Shown here: positions 25,293 to 33,400 of the stretch, in pieces
Numbering within the stretch: position 1 is the stretch's first letter
Layout: every line of letters begins with the position of its first letter
DNA from: an uncultured Hyphomicrobiales bacterium
GTDB lineage: Bacteria > Pseudomonadota > Alphaproteobacteria > Rhizobiales > Devosiaceae
DNA length: 33,493 nucleotides
Direction: 5' to 3'
Assembly: GCA_903842455.1 (NCBI GenBank)
Contig: CAIMLX010000168.1
Span: 1-33,493 of the forward strand
Notes under the pieces: generated by a model
Seen by the model: only the letters and a program-made list of their open reading frames with translations
Told to the model about the DNA's origin: nothing
Database searches by the model: none
Program-made: the position numbers and the translations under genes

Positions 25293-27247
25293 TCGGACGC
25301 CCGCTTGCCGGCGTTGTCAATATCGCCCTCCGGAGCATCCTCTGACCCCCGTGCCGCCGGATGTGCGGCCCGCTGGCGTGCTTCCTGCAACTCGTCCTCG
25401 ACTTCCGCCTCGACCTCCAGCGGACTCTCGCGGTCGGCCTTCATCACTGCGTCAAGCATCTCGGTCGAGCGGCGAACAAAGCCGATATAGGCGTCCCGGT
25501 CGTGCCGAACGTCGTAGCTGTCGCGCAGCATCCGTTCGTCATGCTGCCGGAAGGCACCCGCTACGCGTGCGGCCGCCTGCTCGGAGTGACCCAGGGCGAT
25601 CAGAGCCTTCTCTCCCAGGCGGAGCGCGGAGCGGAAGGTCTCGCGCTCGATCACCGATACGCCAAGCGCCATCAGGTCGTGCGCATGGCTTCGGTCGACG
25701 GCGCGGGCTGCGATCAGAATGCCGGGGTAGTAGTGCCGGATCTGCGTCGCGATCGACACGATGCGGTCGCCCCCGGCAACGGCAATCACCACCATCCGGG
25801 CGTCCTCGATCCCGGCAGCCCGAAGAATATCGAGCCGGCCACCGTCACCGTAAAAGACCTTCACGCCGAAGCGCTTCACCAGCTCGATCTGCGCCGGATC
25901 GTCGTCGATGAGAGTCATCTCAAAGCCCTGGGCTCGCAGCAGGCGGGTGACGATCTGGCCAAACCGGCCATAGCCCAGAACGATCACCTTGCCCCGACCA
26001 TCGAGGCCGTCGGGTCCGGGCGGCGGCTCGGCGCCGGCGACACTGTTGAGTCTCGGCGCCCAGAGCCGATCGTAGAGGAAGAGCAGGACAGGGGTCGCGG
26101 CCATGGAGAGCGCTACCGCCACGGTCAGGAGTTCAACCTCCGGTCCCGAGACGCTGCCGGCGGTGCGGGCGAACTGCAGCACCACGAAGGCGAACTCGCC
26201 AGCCTGGCTCAGCAACACCGCCAGCAGCAGGCGCTCGGCCAAGTGCATCCTGAACAGGGTAGCGAGGACAAACAGCACCGCCATCTTGACGCCCACCAGC
26301 GCGACAACGACCGCGACCACGGTCAGCGGGTTCTCGATCACCACCGAGAACGCGATCGACATCCCGACAGAAATGAAGAACAGCCCGAGCAGCAGGCCCT
26401 TGAACGGCTCAAGATTGCTTTCGAGCTCGTGGCGATACTCGCTGTCTGCCAGCAGCACGCCGCCGAGGAATGCGCCCAACGCCGGGGAGAGATGAAAACT
26501 CTCGGCCACCAGTGCCGCGCCGACAACCAGCGCCAGGGCGAAGGCCGTGAAGGCTTCGGGCACCTTGGCCCGGGCAAGCCAAGGCATAAGGAAAGGCCGG
26601 ATCACATAGCGAGAGCCAGCAAGAGCGAGGACAAACGAGCCGACGAGGGCGAGCGCCACCCACCAGTCGAAAGGGTTCTCGACCGCCTCGACAACTTCGG
26701 CCCCAAGTGCCGCTACCGTGGCATTGCCGCCCATGCCGGCCAGCAGTGGAATGGCCGCGAGGATGGGGATCACCGCCACATCCTGCACCAAGAGGATGGC
26801 GAGCGAAGCGCGGCCGGTGTCGGTCTTGGTGATGTTCCGCTGCGCCACGGTCTGCATGGCGATGGCGGTCGAACTCATAGCAAGTGCCAGGCCAACCACG
26901 ATCGCGGCAGGCCAGGCGAAGCCCACCATCTTGAAGGTGACCGCCAGAAGCGCGCTCGTCACCGCCATCTGGGTCAGGCCCATCCCCATGACCCGATGCC
27001 GCATGCGCCAGAGTTCGTCCGCGTCGACCTCGAGGCCGATGAGGAAGAGCATCATCACAACGCCGAACTCGGCGACGTTGCGCACCACCTCGCTGTCGGA
27101 AACGAGCTGCAGCCCGTAAGGACCGATCAGGACGCCGGCGAGTAGGTAGCCAAGGATTGTCCCCAGGCCAGCCCATTTGGCGAGCGGCACCAGCAGTACC
27201 GTCGCTGCCAGCAGGACGAAGATCGCGAGCAGGAGATTGCTTTCCAT
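25289..27247 (-). CDS. Monovalent cation:proton antiporter, CPA2 family (KefB/KefC-like)
   Basis: 652 residues. The N-terminal two-thirds is a 12-13-helix Na+/H+-exchanger domain with 'GLGTILGYLLAGVLIGPYGL', 'EFGVVMMLFLIGLEVD', 'AMSSTAIAMQ' and 'LLVQDVAVIPILA'. A cytoplasmic TrkA-N (RCK) domain follows, with the Rossmann motif 'VIVLGYGRFGQIVTRLL' and 'LIDDDPAQIELVKRFG'. The last 90 residues are acidic and helical. Proteins of this type exchange K+ (or Na+) for H+ in the cytoplasmic membrane; Kef proteins are gated by glutathione adducts, but I see no KefF/KefG partner gene. It follows trcR by 33 bases and precedes the TSUP gene by 32. Confidence 0.94.
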   Translation of the reverse strand: MESNLLLAIFVLLAATVLLVPLAKWAGLGTILGYLLAGVLIGPYGLQLVSDSEVVRNVAEFGVVMMLFLIGLEVDADELWRMRHRVMGMGLTQMAVTSALLAVTFKMVGFAWPAAIVVGLALAMSSTAIAMQTVAQRNITKTDTGRASLAILLVQDVAVIPILAAIPLLAGMGGNATVAALGAEVVEAVENPFDWWVALALVGSFVLALAGSRYVIRPFLMPWLARAKVPEAFTAFALALVVGAALVAESFHLSPALGAFLGGVLLADSEYRHELESNLEPFKGLLLGLFFISVGMSIAFSVVIENPLTVVAVVVALVGVKMAVLFVLATLFRMHLAERLLLAVLLSQAGEFAFVVLQFARTAGSVSGPEVELLTVAVALSMAATPVLLFLYDRLWAPRLNSVAGAEPPPGPDGLDGRGKVIVLGYGRFGQIVTRLLRAQGFEMTLIDDDPAQIELVKRFGVKVFYGDGGRLDILRAAGIEDARMVVIAVAGGDRIVSIATQIRHYYPGILIAARAVDRSHAHDLMALGVSVIERETFRSALRLGEKALIALGHSEQAAARVAGAFRQHDERMLRDSYDVRHDRDAYIGFVRRSTEMLDAVMKADRESPLEVEAEVEDELQEARQRAAHPAARGSEDAPEGDIDNAGKRASE

Positions 27248-27280
27248 CTATTCCCGCCCGCGCCCCGCGCGGCCTTGTGC

Positions 27281-28024
27281 CTAGTCTTCGGAGTGGTCGC
27301 GGGAATCGCCCTTGAGCGACTTGAGTTTGGCGAAGACCGAATCGGCGTCAATCTCTTCCTCGCGCTCCGGCCGGCGCTCGCCGCCGTCGCCGCCCTCGAA
27401 GTCGAACTTTTCGAGCGCCGCAGCCCGGCGCTCGGCGCTCGACAGGGCTTCCTCGGCGGTAAGGAGCATGGTGCCCTGATCCGCCTCGTCCGGCGCAGCG
27501 GCGCCCTTGGAGGCGCGCTTCACTTCAAGGTCGAGGTCGATCTGGCTGCAAAGGCCGAGGGTGACCGGGTCCATCGGAGTGATGTTTGCGTTGTTCCAGT
27601 GCGAACCATCGCGCACCGCGTCGATGGTCGACTTGGTGGTCCCGACGAGGCGCATCAGCTGTGCGTCCTTCATTTCGGGATGGTTGCGGAGCAGCCACTT
27701 GATGGCGTTCGGACGTTCGTTGCGGCGGGAGATCGGGGTGTAGCGGGGGCCCTTGCGCTTGGGGGCAGCGACGCGAACCTTGGGATCGGAGAGCTTCAGG
27801 CGGTATTCGGAGTCGGCCTCGGCCCTTTCGATTTCCTCGCGGGTCAGCTGACCGTTCTGGATCGGGTTCACGCCCATGATGCCGCTCGCCACGTCGCCAT
27901 CGGCCACGCCCTGAACCTCCAGCGGGTGCAGCCCGCAGAAGGCGGCGATCTGCTCGAACGACAGCGCGGTGTTGTCGACCAGCCAGACGGCAGTGGCCTT
28001 GGGCATCAGAAGGGGCGTGGCCAT
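27281..28024 (-). CDS. trcR: Cell-cycle transcriptional regulator TrcR (DUF1013)
   Basis: 247 residues. 'MATPLLMPKATAVWLVDNTALSFEQIAAFCGLHPLEVQGVADG' is the unmistakable DUF1013 start and includes an HTH-like stretch. 'MGVNPIQNGQLTREEIERAE', 'RNERPNAIKWLLRNHPEMKDAQLMRLVGTTKSTIDAVRDGSHWN' (a second HTH-like segment) and 'DPVTLGLCSQIDL' follow. The tail is acidic. Current annotation names the family TrcR, an alphaproteobacterial transcription factor connected with the cell cycle. The ATG at 28024 has AAGGAG nine bases upstream. It heads a minus-strand run with kefC, the TSUP gene and the VOC gene. Confidence 0.93.
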   Translation of the reverse strand: MATPLLMPKATAVWLVDNTALSFEQIAAFCGLHPLEVQGVADGDVASGIMGVNPIQNGQLTREEIERAEADSEYRLKLSDPKVRVAAPKRKGPRYTPISRRNERPNAIKWLLRNHPEMKDAQLMRLVGTTKSTIDAVRDGSHWNNANITPMDPVTLGLCSQIDLDLEVKRASKGAAAPDEADQGTMLLTAEEALSSAERRAAALEKFDFEGGDGGERRPEREEEIDADSVFAKLKSLKGDSRDHSED

Positions 28025-28107
28025 GATAAATTTCTCCTTGAGGCGCGGCCGGGTTTTCCTCCCGATCCGCCCCGCCTCGTGGTTCACGTTGAGGGGGAAT
28101 ATTGCCC

Positions 28108-28136
28108 TATATACGCGCGGGCCAAGCTTGTTTCAA
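28108..28136 (-). promoter_or_regulatory. Predicted sigma-70 promoter of trcR
   Basis: On the minus strand TTGAAA, a 17-base spacer, TATATA. This is a near-consensus promoter. It gives a leader of about 75 bases, and its -35 box overlaps the stop codon of the upstream oxidoreductase gene. Confidence 0.7.
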
Positions 28137-29152
28137 TTGGATTGATCGCGCCCGTAGTCGGTAACCAGCACGATCTTTCCGTAGTTCTCGCGCTTCTCGA
28201 GAGCACTATGGGCCGCCGACGCGTCCGCAAGGGCGAAGTGCTGGATGCGCGGCTGGCGGATTCGGCCATCCGCCAGAGCGGGCCAGACACTGGTCGCCAG
28301 GCTTGACGCGATCGCGGCCTTGGTCTCGCTGGTCTGCGGTCGCAGGGTAGAGCCGGACAGCGTCAATTGCTTCATCATCAGCCGCGCGGCATTGATCTCG
28401 GCACGAGCGCCCCCTGCCGTCGCCAGCAGCACGATGTGGCCGAGCCGGGCGGAGGCGTTGATGTTGCGGTCAAGGTTCTCACCCGCCACCATGTCGATCA
28501 CGCGATCGGCTCCGTGTTCACCGGTCAAGGCCATGGTGCGCGCAACGAAGTCGTCGGTATCGTGGCGGATCACCGCTTCTGCGCCCAGGTGCAGGGCATA
28601 GTCGGCCTTCTCCAGCGACGAAACCACCGCGATCGGCCGTGCGCCGTGCAGCCGTGACACCTGAATGGCGGTGCCGCCGATGCCGCCAGCGCCGCCGTGG
28701 ATCAGCACGAACATTCCGGCCGTCAGCCCGGCCCGCATCACCAGGGTCTGTTCGATGGTGAAATAGGTCTCGGGCAGCGTCGCCGCTTCGACCAGAGACC
28801 AGCCCCGGGGTGCGCGAAGCACCTGTCCGGCGGGCACCGCGACATATTCGGCATAGCCGCCACCATTTGTCAGCGCCACCACGCGGTCGCCGACCGCAAA
28901 GCCTGTGATGCCGTCACCGCGCGCCGCGATCACCCCAGACACCTCCAGCCCGGGGAGCGGCGATGCACCTGGGGGTGGGGCATAGGTACCCCGGCGCTGG
29001 CCGAGATCGGGGGCGTTCAACCCCGCTGCAGCGACCTGGATGAGCACTTCGCCCGGGCCGGCCGTCGGGATGGCCTGTCGGACCGGCTGCAGCATTTCCG
29101 GTCCACCCGGGGCGGCGATGGCGATGGTAATCATCTGCTTCGATGCAATCAT
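28133..29152 (-). CDS. Zinc-independent quinone oxidoreductase (PIG3-like MDR family)
   Basis: 339 residues. A GroES-like N-terminal domain has 'GEVLIQVAAAGLNAPDLGQRRGTY' and 'PGLEVSGVIAARGDGITGFAVGDRV'. An NADPH-binding Rossmann domain has 'VLIHGGAGGIGGTAIQ' and 'VVSSLEKADYALHLGAEAVI'. The catalytic Cys/His zinc ligands of alcohol dehydrogenases are absent, as expected for the quinone oxidoreductase branch. It reduces quinones or enals with NADPH in the cytoplasm. The ATG at 29152 lacks a Shine-Dalgarno; the ATG six codons later (29134), giving MITIAIAAPGG, matches family starts better and may be the true one. Confidence 0.92.
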   Translation of the reverse strand: MIASKQMITIAIAAPGGPEMLQPVRQAIPTAGPGEVLIQVAAAGLNAPDLGQRRGTYAPPPGASPLPGLEVSGVIAARGDGITGFAVGDRVVALTNGGGYAEYVAVPAGQVLRAPRGWSLVEAATLPETYFTIEQTLVMRAGLTAGMFVLIHGGAGGIGGTAIQVSRLHGARPIAVVSSLEKADYALHLGAEAVIRHDTDDFVARTMALTGEHGADRVIDMVAGENLDRNINASARLGHIVLLATAGGARAEINAARLMMKQLTLSGSTLRPQTSETKAAIASSLATSVWPALADGRIRQPRIQHFALADASAAHSALEKRENYGKIVLVTDYGRDQSN

Positions 29153-29260
29153 GCAGCAGTCTTGCGCTGCCTGCCGCCGGTGCGCAACTGGCGGGAGGGC
29201 TTAGTCTTGCGCTGGCTCGGCAACGGCATAGAATCGGGAAAACCGTTCTGGAGCAGTATC

Positions 29261-29446
29261 GTGTTCGACGATGACGGAGTGAAGAAGGTCAGGGGCCACG
29301 AAGTCGGGATGCCGATCGACACCATGTCGGTCGAGGAACTCGAAGAGCGGATCGCGTTGATCAGGGACGAGATCGCCAGGCTGGAAAAGGCCATCGCCGC
29401 ACGCAAGAGCACGCGCGCCGCGGCGGATTCCCTGTTCAAGCTCTAG
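29261..29446 (+). CDS. DUF1192 small protein
   Basis: 61 residues. '(M)FDDDGVKKVRGHEVGMPIDTMSVEELEERIALIRDEIARLEKAI' is the DUF1192 pattern: an acidic start, a conserved H-E-[IV]-G, then a Leu/Ile heptad helix that can form a coiled coil. The function is unknown. The open frame extends far upstream, but the GTG at 29261 has GGAG seven bases upstream and gives the family start. Its TAG overlaps the TAG of the convergent SH3 gene (CTAG). Confidence 0.85.
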   Translation: MFDDDGVKKVRGHEVGMPIDTMSVEELEERIALIRDEIARLEKAIAARKSTRAAADSLFKL

Positions 29447-30024
29447 AACGGCGCGCGGCCGATATCGGCCTCGGCGACTTCCTCGGCACCGGCGGAGGTC
29501 AGGTAGCGCTGGTAGACCCACCCGGACCGGCCTGCGTAGGTCACCTTCAACCAGCCGGAGCGCTCGTCGGAGACCATGACCTTGGTCCCGGCGGTGACCG
29601 TGCCCAGCCGGCCAGTGTTTTTCGAGGGGCCGGAACGGACGAACACATCGGTCCGCACGATGTACGCGGTCCCATCGACAGCGGGCTGCTCGACGGTTTC
29701 GGTGGAAAGCGGAGTGACTTCCGCCACCAGTGTCGCGGCGGTCGGTGTCCCTACAGGCGCCTCAGCCAGCGCGGTCGCCGGGGTAACAGGCACCAGGATC
29801 GTCGGACGGACTTCGATGGTCTTCGAAATGTCGAGGTCGGCAGCTTTGGCAACCGGCAGGCGGACGACATAGCTAGGCAGGACCCGGGTCTTCACTTGCG
29901 GCAGTTCTGCCACGCTTTTCGAGACCGTATGGGCCGTGAAGGTCAACCCGGCAGCGGTCACGCCGCCCGCTGCAGCAATGATGACGGCGAAGGCAAGGAA
30001 GGGGCGAATGCTGTTGCGGTTCAT
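29443..30024 (-). CDS. Membrane-anchored SH3-domain protein
   Basis: 193 residues. One hydrophobic N-terminal segment (about 9-31, 'FLAFAVIIAAAGGVTAAGLTF') anchors it. A Val/Pro/Thr-rich linker (about 40-125) leads to one bacterial SH3 domain with 'TDVFVRSGPSKNTGRLGTVTAGTKVMV' and 'SGWLKVTYAGRSGWVYQRYLT'. A short acidic tail follows. It resembles the protein at 319-1290 but has a single SH3 repeat. It probably binds cell wall in the periplasm. The ATG at 30024 has AAGGAG nine bases upstream; it diverges from the RcdA-like gene across a 387-bp gap. Confidence 0.85.
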   Translation of the reverse strand: MNRNSIRPFLAFAVIIAAAGGVTAAGLTFTAHTVSKSVAELPQVKTRVLPSYVVRLPVAKAADLDISKTIEVRPTILVPVTPATALAEAPVGTPTAATLVAEVTPLSTETVEQPAVDGTAYIVRTDVFVRSGPSKNTGRLGTVTAGTKVMVSDERSGWLKVTYAGRSGWVYQRYLTSAGAEEVAEADIGRAPF

Positions 30025-30196
30025 GGGACGGCTCCTTGTCGAGGCAGCGCCGACGCCTGACGCGTTCTGCTGTTTGGCGCTGGATTGCCGGGGAAAGCCC
30101 GTGTGCAGTCGAAAGGTTCCGCCTCAGGGGCGCTGCGCCGTCACCCTCGGGTCGCGATCCGGTCACAATCCGGCAAGGTTAAGAAAGCGAGTCCTG

Positions 30197-30211
30197 TTAA
30201 CCTCGGATTAA
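30197..30211 (+). promoter_or_regulatory. Predicted CtrA box upstream of the RcdA-like gene
   Basis: TTAACCTCGGATTAA: TTAA-N7-TTAA exactly, with the preferred TTAACC left half-site. Extra TTAA half-sites occur at 30179, 30222 and 30287, all within 30179-30290. It lies 215 bases upstream of the RcdA-like GTG and 173 bases upstream of the divergent SH3 gene. The remaining part of the gap, 30025-30178, shows no gene. Confidence 0.65.
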
Positions 30212-30296
30212 TACTCCGGCGTTAACTTCGGAGTGTCCAGTTTGGACTTTGCAGAGCGGCTTCGCCCTCTGTTTGACGCCTCCCTGTTAACTTTCG

Positions 30297-30321
30297 AGAG
30301 CCGTTTCGACGGCTCTTTTTT
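30297..30321 (+). terminator. Orphan Rho-independent terminator (sRNA end or attenuator)
   Basis: AGAGCCGT-TTCG-ACGGCTCT followed by TTTTTCTTTT: a perfect 8-bp stem with a stable UUCG loop. No plus-strand gene ends before it. A second hairpin, AGAG-(C)-GGC-TTC-GCC-CTCT, lies at 30253-30270. Confidence 0.85.
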
Positions 30322-30411
30322 CTTTTGCGCGGCTGCGGATCTCCGTTAAGCCAGTGGCAAGGGAGGGGAGCGCAAAGCTACGCCCTATACCTTGCCAGCG
30401 AGTACCGCTTC

Positions 30412-30936
30412 GTGGACGACGCCAGAGAAAAACTGCAGCCCGTCGCAATCGGCCCGCGCATTGTCGCGTCCGGCGGCTTTGACCTGCTCTATCGCGAAGG
30501 CATGGGCCTGATCGAGGAAGTTGCCGCATACCTCGACAGCGATGGGCGCAACGAGAGTCGCGGCCTGCCCCGGGAAGCCTCGTTCTGCTACGCGACCGAA
30601 AGCATGCGGCTCACCACCCGGCTGATGCAGCTCGCCAGCTGGCTGCTGCTGCAGCGCGCCGTGAACGAAGGTGAGCTGACGGCCGAAAGTGCCCGGACCG
30701 AGAAGGAGAAGGTCCGCTTCTCCGCGACTCCGACACAGCGCGGTGGCCCGGGCTTCGAGGAGTTGCCGGAGCGGCTTCGCGAGTTCATCGCCAGGGGCGA
30801 TCGCGTGTTCGATCGGGTCCAGCAATTCGACAAGCTCGAACGCGGCGGCGTGCCGGACTACTCTCCCGCCACCCAGGGGGGGATCGCCGACCAGTTGAGC
30901 CGGCTGAGGGCTGCCTTCGGGAAACTCAAGGAGTAG
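30412..30936 (+). CDS. DUF1465 / RcdA-like protease-adaptor protein
   Basis: 174 residues from the chosen GTG. 'FDLLYREGMGLIEEVAAYLDSDGR' and 'FCYATESMRLTTRLMQLASWLLLQRAVNEGELTAESARTEKEKVRF' are the DUF1465 signature, a three-helix bundle to which the Caulobacter RcdA belongs. RcdA helps deliver CtrA and other substrates to ClpXP. The C-terminal half ('GFEELPERLREFIARGDRVFDRVQQFD') is helical. The start is uncertain: a TTG at 30325 lies right next to the terminator T-run and is unlikely; the GTG at 30412 has only a weak GCGAG. It is followed by a convergent terminator and rpmE. Confidence 0.85.
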   Translation: MDDAREKLQPVAIGPRIVASGGFDLLYREGMGLIEEVAAYLDSDGRNESRGLPREASFCYATESMRLTTRLMQLASWLLLQRAVNEGELTAESARTEKEKVRFSATPTQRGGPGFEELPERLREFIARGDRVFDRVQQFDKLERGGVPDYSPATQGGIADQLSRLRAAFGKLKE

Positions 30937-30950
30937 GGCTTCGCCAAGCA

Positions 30951-30976
30951 AAAGCCCGGCGCAGTGGCCGGGCTTT
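30951..30976. terminator. Bidirectional terminator between RcdA-like gene and rpmE
   Basis: AAAGCCCGGC-GCAGTG-GCCGGGCTTT: a perfect 10-bp stem with A/T ends on both sides. It lies 15 bases past the RcdA-like stop and 26 past the rpmE stop. Confidence 0.85.
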
Positions 30977-31001
30977 GTCATTCTGGTCGAAGGTGCGTGG
31001 C

Positions 31002-31223
31002 TTAGAAGCCGAGGCCCTTGAACTTGTCCTTGAAGCGGGTGACGCGGCCGCCGCGATCCATCAGGTTACCCTGCACGCCGGTCCAGGCGGGATGGGTGTT
31101 GATGTCGATATCGAGCTGCAGCGTGTCGCCTTCTTTCCCGTAGGTCGAACGGGTCTGGTACTTGGTGCCGTCGGTCATCACCACGTTGATGGTGTGGTAG
31201 TCCGGATGGATGTCTTTTTTCAT
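31002..31223 (-). CDS. rpmE: 50S ribosomal protein L31
   Basis: 73 residues. '[20 protein letters not shown]', '[16 protein letters not shown]' and '[18 protein letters not shown]' are the L31 family. The zinc-binding CxxC pair is missing, so this is the zinc-free form that is usual in alphaproteobacteria. The ATG at 31223 has GAGGCG upstream; the longer frame is rejected because the conserved start is MKKDIHP. Confidence 0.97.
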   Translation of the reverse strand: MKKDIHPDYHTINVVMTDGTKYQTRSTYGKEGDTLQLDIDINTHPAWTGVQGNLMDRGGRVTRFKDKFKGLGF

Positions 31224-31244
31224 GGCGCTCGCCTCAAATGCAAC

Positions 31245-31318
31245 GGGCGCCAATTGCGCCCGGACTGCCGTCAATCTCGATTGGGCGGGTTCATAGAGAA
31301 AATCCCCCGACAGCGCAA
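31245..31318 (-). promoter_or_regulatory. rpmE promoter and leader hairpin
   Basis: On the minus strand TTGCGC (31318-31313), 17-base spacer, TATGAA (31295-31290). The leader contains a perfect hairpin GGGCGC-AATTG-GCGCCC (31261-31245) that ends 21 bases before the ATG, in front of the Shine-Dalgarno. The divergent ABC gene starts 9 bases beyond the -35 box. Confidence 0.5.
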
Positions 31319-31326
31319 GGGGAGCC

Positions 31327-33222
31327 GTGACAGCGTTGCAGGTTGCGGCGCACCCGGCCCGCGCTTATACCTCTGCCACCTTGAAGCAGAACCCGACAAA
31401 CACCGACAGCGCCAGCAAGACGGCCCGGCTGGGCGTCAAAGGCGAAGCGCTCAAACAGCAGCGAAACGACCTGCGCCCGATCCGGCGCCTGCTTCCGTTC
31501 GTCCTGCGCTACCGCGGGCGCGTCCTGGCGGTGATCGCCTTCCTGCTGGTCTCGTCGCTGGCCGCGCTCGGCATCCCGTCGATTGCCGGAAGGCTCATCG
31601 ACAAGGGATTCCTCACCCAGAACATCGAGGTGGTGGGCCAGTATGGCGGGCTCGCCATCGGTGTCGCGGCGCTGATGGCGCTGGGAGCGGCCGGGCGATT
31701 CTATTTCATGTCGATCCTCGGCGAGCGGGTGCTGACCGACCTGAGGCGCAAGGTGTTCGACCACCTGCTGCTGCTCGATGCCACCTTCTTCGACATGCAC
31801 CGGGTGGGGGAACTGACCTCGCGGCTGAATGGCGACGTCGCGACGATCCGCGGGGCGCTGAATGCCACGCTGTCGATGGCGATGCGCAACGTCGTGACGC
31901 TGATCGGCGCGGTGACGCTGATGTTCTTCACCAGCCCGTACATGGCGCTGACCATCATCGTGGTCGGGCCGGCGATCGTGGTGCCGGTGGTGATGTTCGC
32001 GCGGCGGCTGCGGCGGCAGTCCCGGCGTACGACGGACACCATGGCCGAGATGTCGGCGATGGCCACAGAGGCGCTGGGCGCCACCAAGACGATCAAGAGC
32101 TTCGTGCAGGAAGAAGAGCAATCGGCGCATTACGGGCAGCGCGCCGAAGACTCCTACCAAGCCGAGGTCAGCCGCCTCGTCACCCGGGCGACGCTGCTGG
32201 GCGGGATGTCGTTCCTCGCGACGTCCGGGCTGGTGGTGCTGGTGTGGTGGGGGAGCAAGGCGGTTTTCGACGGCGTCGTCACGCCGGGCGAACTGACCCA
32301 GTTCATGCTGTATGCGCTGATGGCCTCGAACGCGCTGACCAATCTCAGCGAGGTGATGGGGACGCTGCAAACGGTCGCCGGGGCGACCGAGCGGCTGGTC
32401 GAGATCCTCGATACCGAGCCGGGGATCCAGTCGCCGCCGAACCCGGTGCCGTTGCCGGTGCCGCCGCTCGGCACCGTGCGGTTCGACAAGGTCAGTTTCG
32501 CCTATGGCACGCGTGACGACGAGCCGGTGATCGCCGAGCTCGACTTCAGCGTGGTGCAGGGCCGGACGGTGGCGCTGGTCGGGGCCTCGGGCGCCGGCAA
32601 ATCGACGATCTTCGCGCTGGTGCAGCGCTTCTACGACGTGACGAGCGGCCAGGTGCTGGTCGATGGCATCGACGTGCGGGAGGTCGATCCGGCGGAGCTG
32701 CGCCGCCGCTTCGCCTATGTCGAGCAGGAGCCGACGATCTTTGCCGGCACGATCGCGGAGAACATTCGTTTCGGCCGGCCCGGCGCCAGCTTCGAGGACC
32801 TCGAAGCCGCCTCGAAGGCGGCCCTGGTGCACGACTTCGTGCTGAACCTGCCCAACGGCTACGATTCGATCGTGGGCGAGCGCGGGGTGATGCTGTCGGG
32901 TGGGCAGAAGCAGCGGCTCGCCATTGCGCGGGCGCTGCTCAAGGACGCGCCGATCCTGCTGCTCGACGAGGCGACTTCCGCACTCGACGCCGAGAGCGAA
33001 CGGCTGGTGCAGGTGGCGCTGGCTCGACTGATGGCCGGCCGCACCACGCTGGTGATCGCCCACCGCCTCGCCACCATCCGCGACGCCGACAGCATCCTGG
33101 TGCTCGAGAAGGGCCGGCTGATCGGGCAGGGCACCCACGCCGAGCTGGTGCGCAGGGGCGGCAAGTACGCCGAACTGGCGAAGCTGCAGTTCCGGGACGA
33201 AGTGCTGCCAGCGGCCGAGTAG
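31327..33222 (+). CDS. ABC exporter half-transporter (membrane plus ATPase domains)
   Basis: 631 residues. A type-I exporter membrane domain (about 60-345; '[30 protein letters not shown]', '[28 protein letters not shown]') is fused to an ATPase domain. The ATPase domain has Walker A GASGAGKS (419-426), 'AYVEQEP' (Q-loop), the signature LSGGQ (523-527), Walker B '[12 protein letters not shown]' and H-loop 'VIAHRLATI'. It works as a dimer, exporting lipids, peptides or drugs; the substrate is unknown. The frame begins with a GTG at 31327 only two bases after GGGGAG, so the N-terminus is uncertain; a TTG at 31336 has better spacing. The first 40 residues are not conserved-looking. Confidence 0.93.
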   Translation: MTALQVAAHPARAYTSATLKQNPTNTDSASKTARLGVKGEALKQQRNDLRPIRRLLPFVLRYRGRVLAVIAFLLVSSLAALGIPSIAGRLIDKGFLTQNIEVVGQYGGLAIGVAALMALGAAGRFYFMSILGERVLTDLRRKVFDHLLLLDATFFDMHRVGELTSRLNGDVATIRGALNATLSMAMRNVVTLIGAVTLMFFTSPYMALTIIVVGPAIVVPVVMFARRLRRQSRRTTDTMAEMSAMATEALGATKTIKSFVQEEEQSAHYGQRAEDSYQAEVSRLVTRATLLGGMSFLATSGLVVLVWWGSKAVFDGVVTPGELTQFMLYALMASNALTNLSEVMGTLQTVAGATERLVEILDTEPGIQSPPNPVPLPVPPLGTVRFDKVSFAYGTRDDEPVIAELDFSVVQGRTVALVGASGAGKSTIFALVQRFYDVTSGQVLVDGIDVREVDPAELRRRFAYVEQEPTIFAGTIAENIRFGRPGASFEDLEAASKAALVHDFVLNLPNGYDSIVGERGVMLSGGQKQRLAIARALLKDAPILLLDEATSALDAESERLVQVALARLMAGRTTLVIAHRLATIRDADSILVLEKGRLIGQGTHAELVRRGGKYAELAKLQFRDEVLPAAE

Positions 33223-33240
33223 GCGCCAGCGGGCGCATTT
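33223..33240 (+). terminator. Short hairpin after the ABC gene
   Basis: GCGCC-AGCG-GGCGC followed by ATTTACTTT. The stem is short (5 bp) but GC-only and begins at the base after the TAG stop. Confidence 0.4.
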
Positions 33241-33386
33241 ACTTTCGATGTTGGCACCTGGGGTGGACATGCGGCGTTCCCTGAGCGTGCGGAAGCCCCC
33301 GCTGGCGTAGGCCGCCTCGGGTTGGTGGGCAGTGAAGCGGGGCCGGCGAGGCTGGCGCCCCGACGCGGTTAGTCCGCAAAACAAAA

Positions 33387-33400
33387 GAGGCTCTCGCCTC
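33387..33400 (-). terminator. Minus-strand terminator near the right edge
   Basis: On the minus strand GAGGC-GAGA-GCCTC followed by TTTTGTTTT. It implies a minus-strand transcript coming from beyond 33493. In 33223-33493 I see no supportable complete gene. Confidence 0.55.

Noticed and set aside
24490-25338. N-terminal extension of the VOC protein by 283 residues
   Set aside because: It is the other-frame reading of the TSUP gene. The VOC family start and the ATGA overlap fix the start at 24489.
25361-27145. 594-residue open frame on the plus strand
   Set aside because: Complement of the kefC-like gene.
31291-33384. 697-residue open frame on the minus strand
   Set aside because: Complement of the ABC exporter gene; His/Arg/Gln-rich with no domain.
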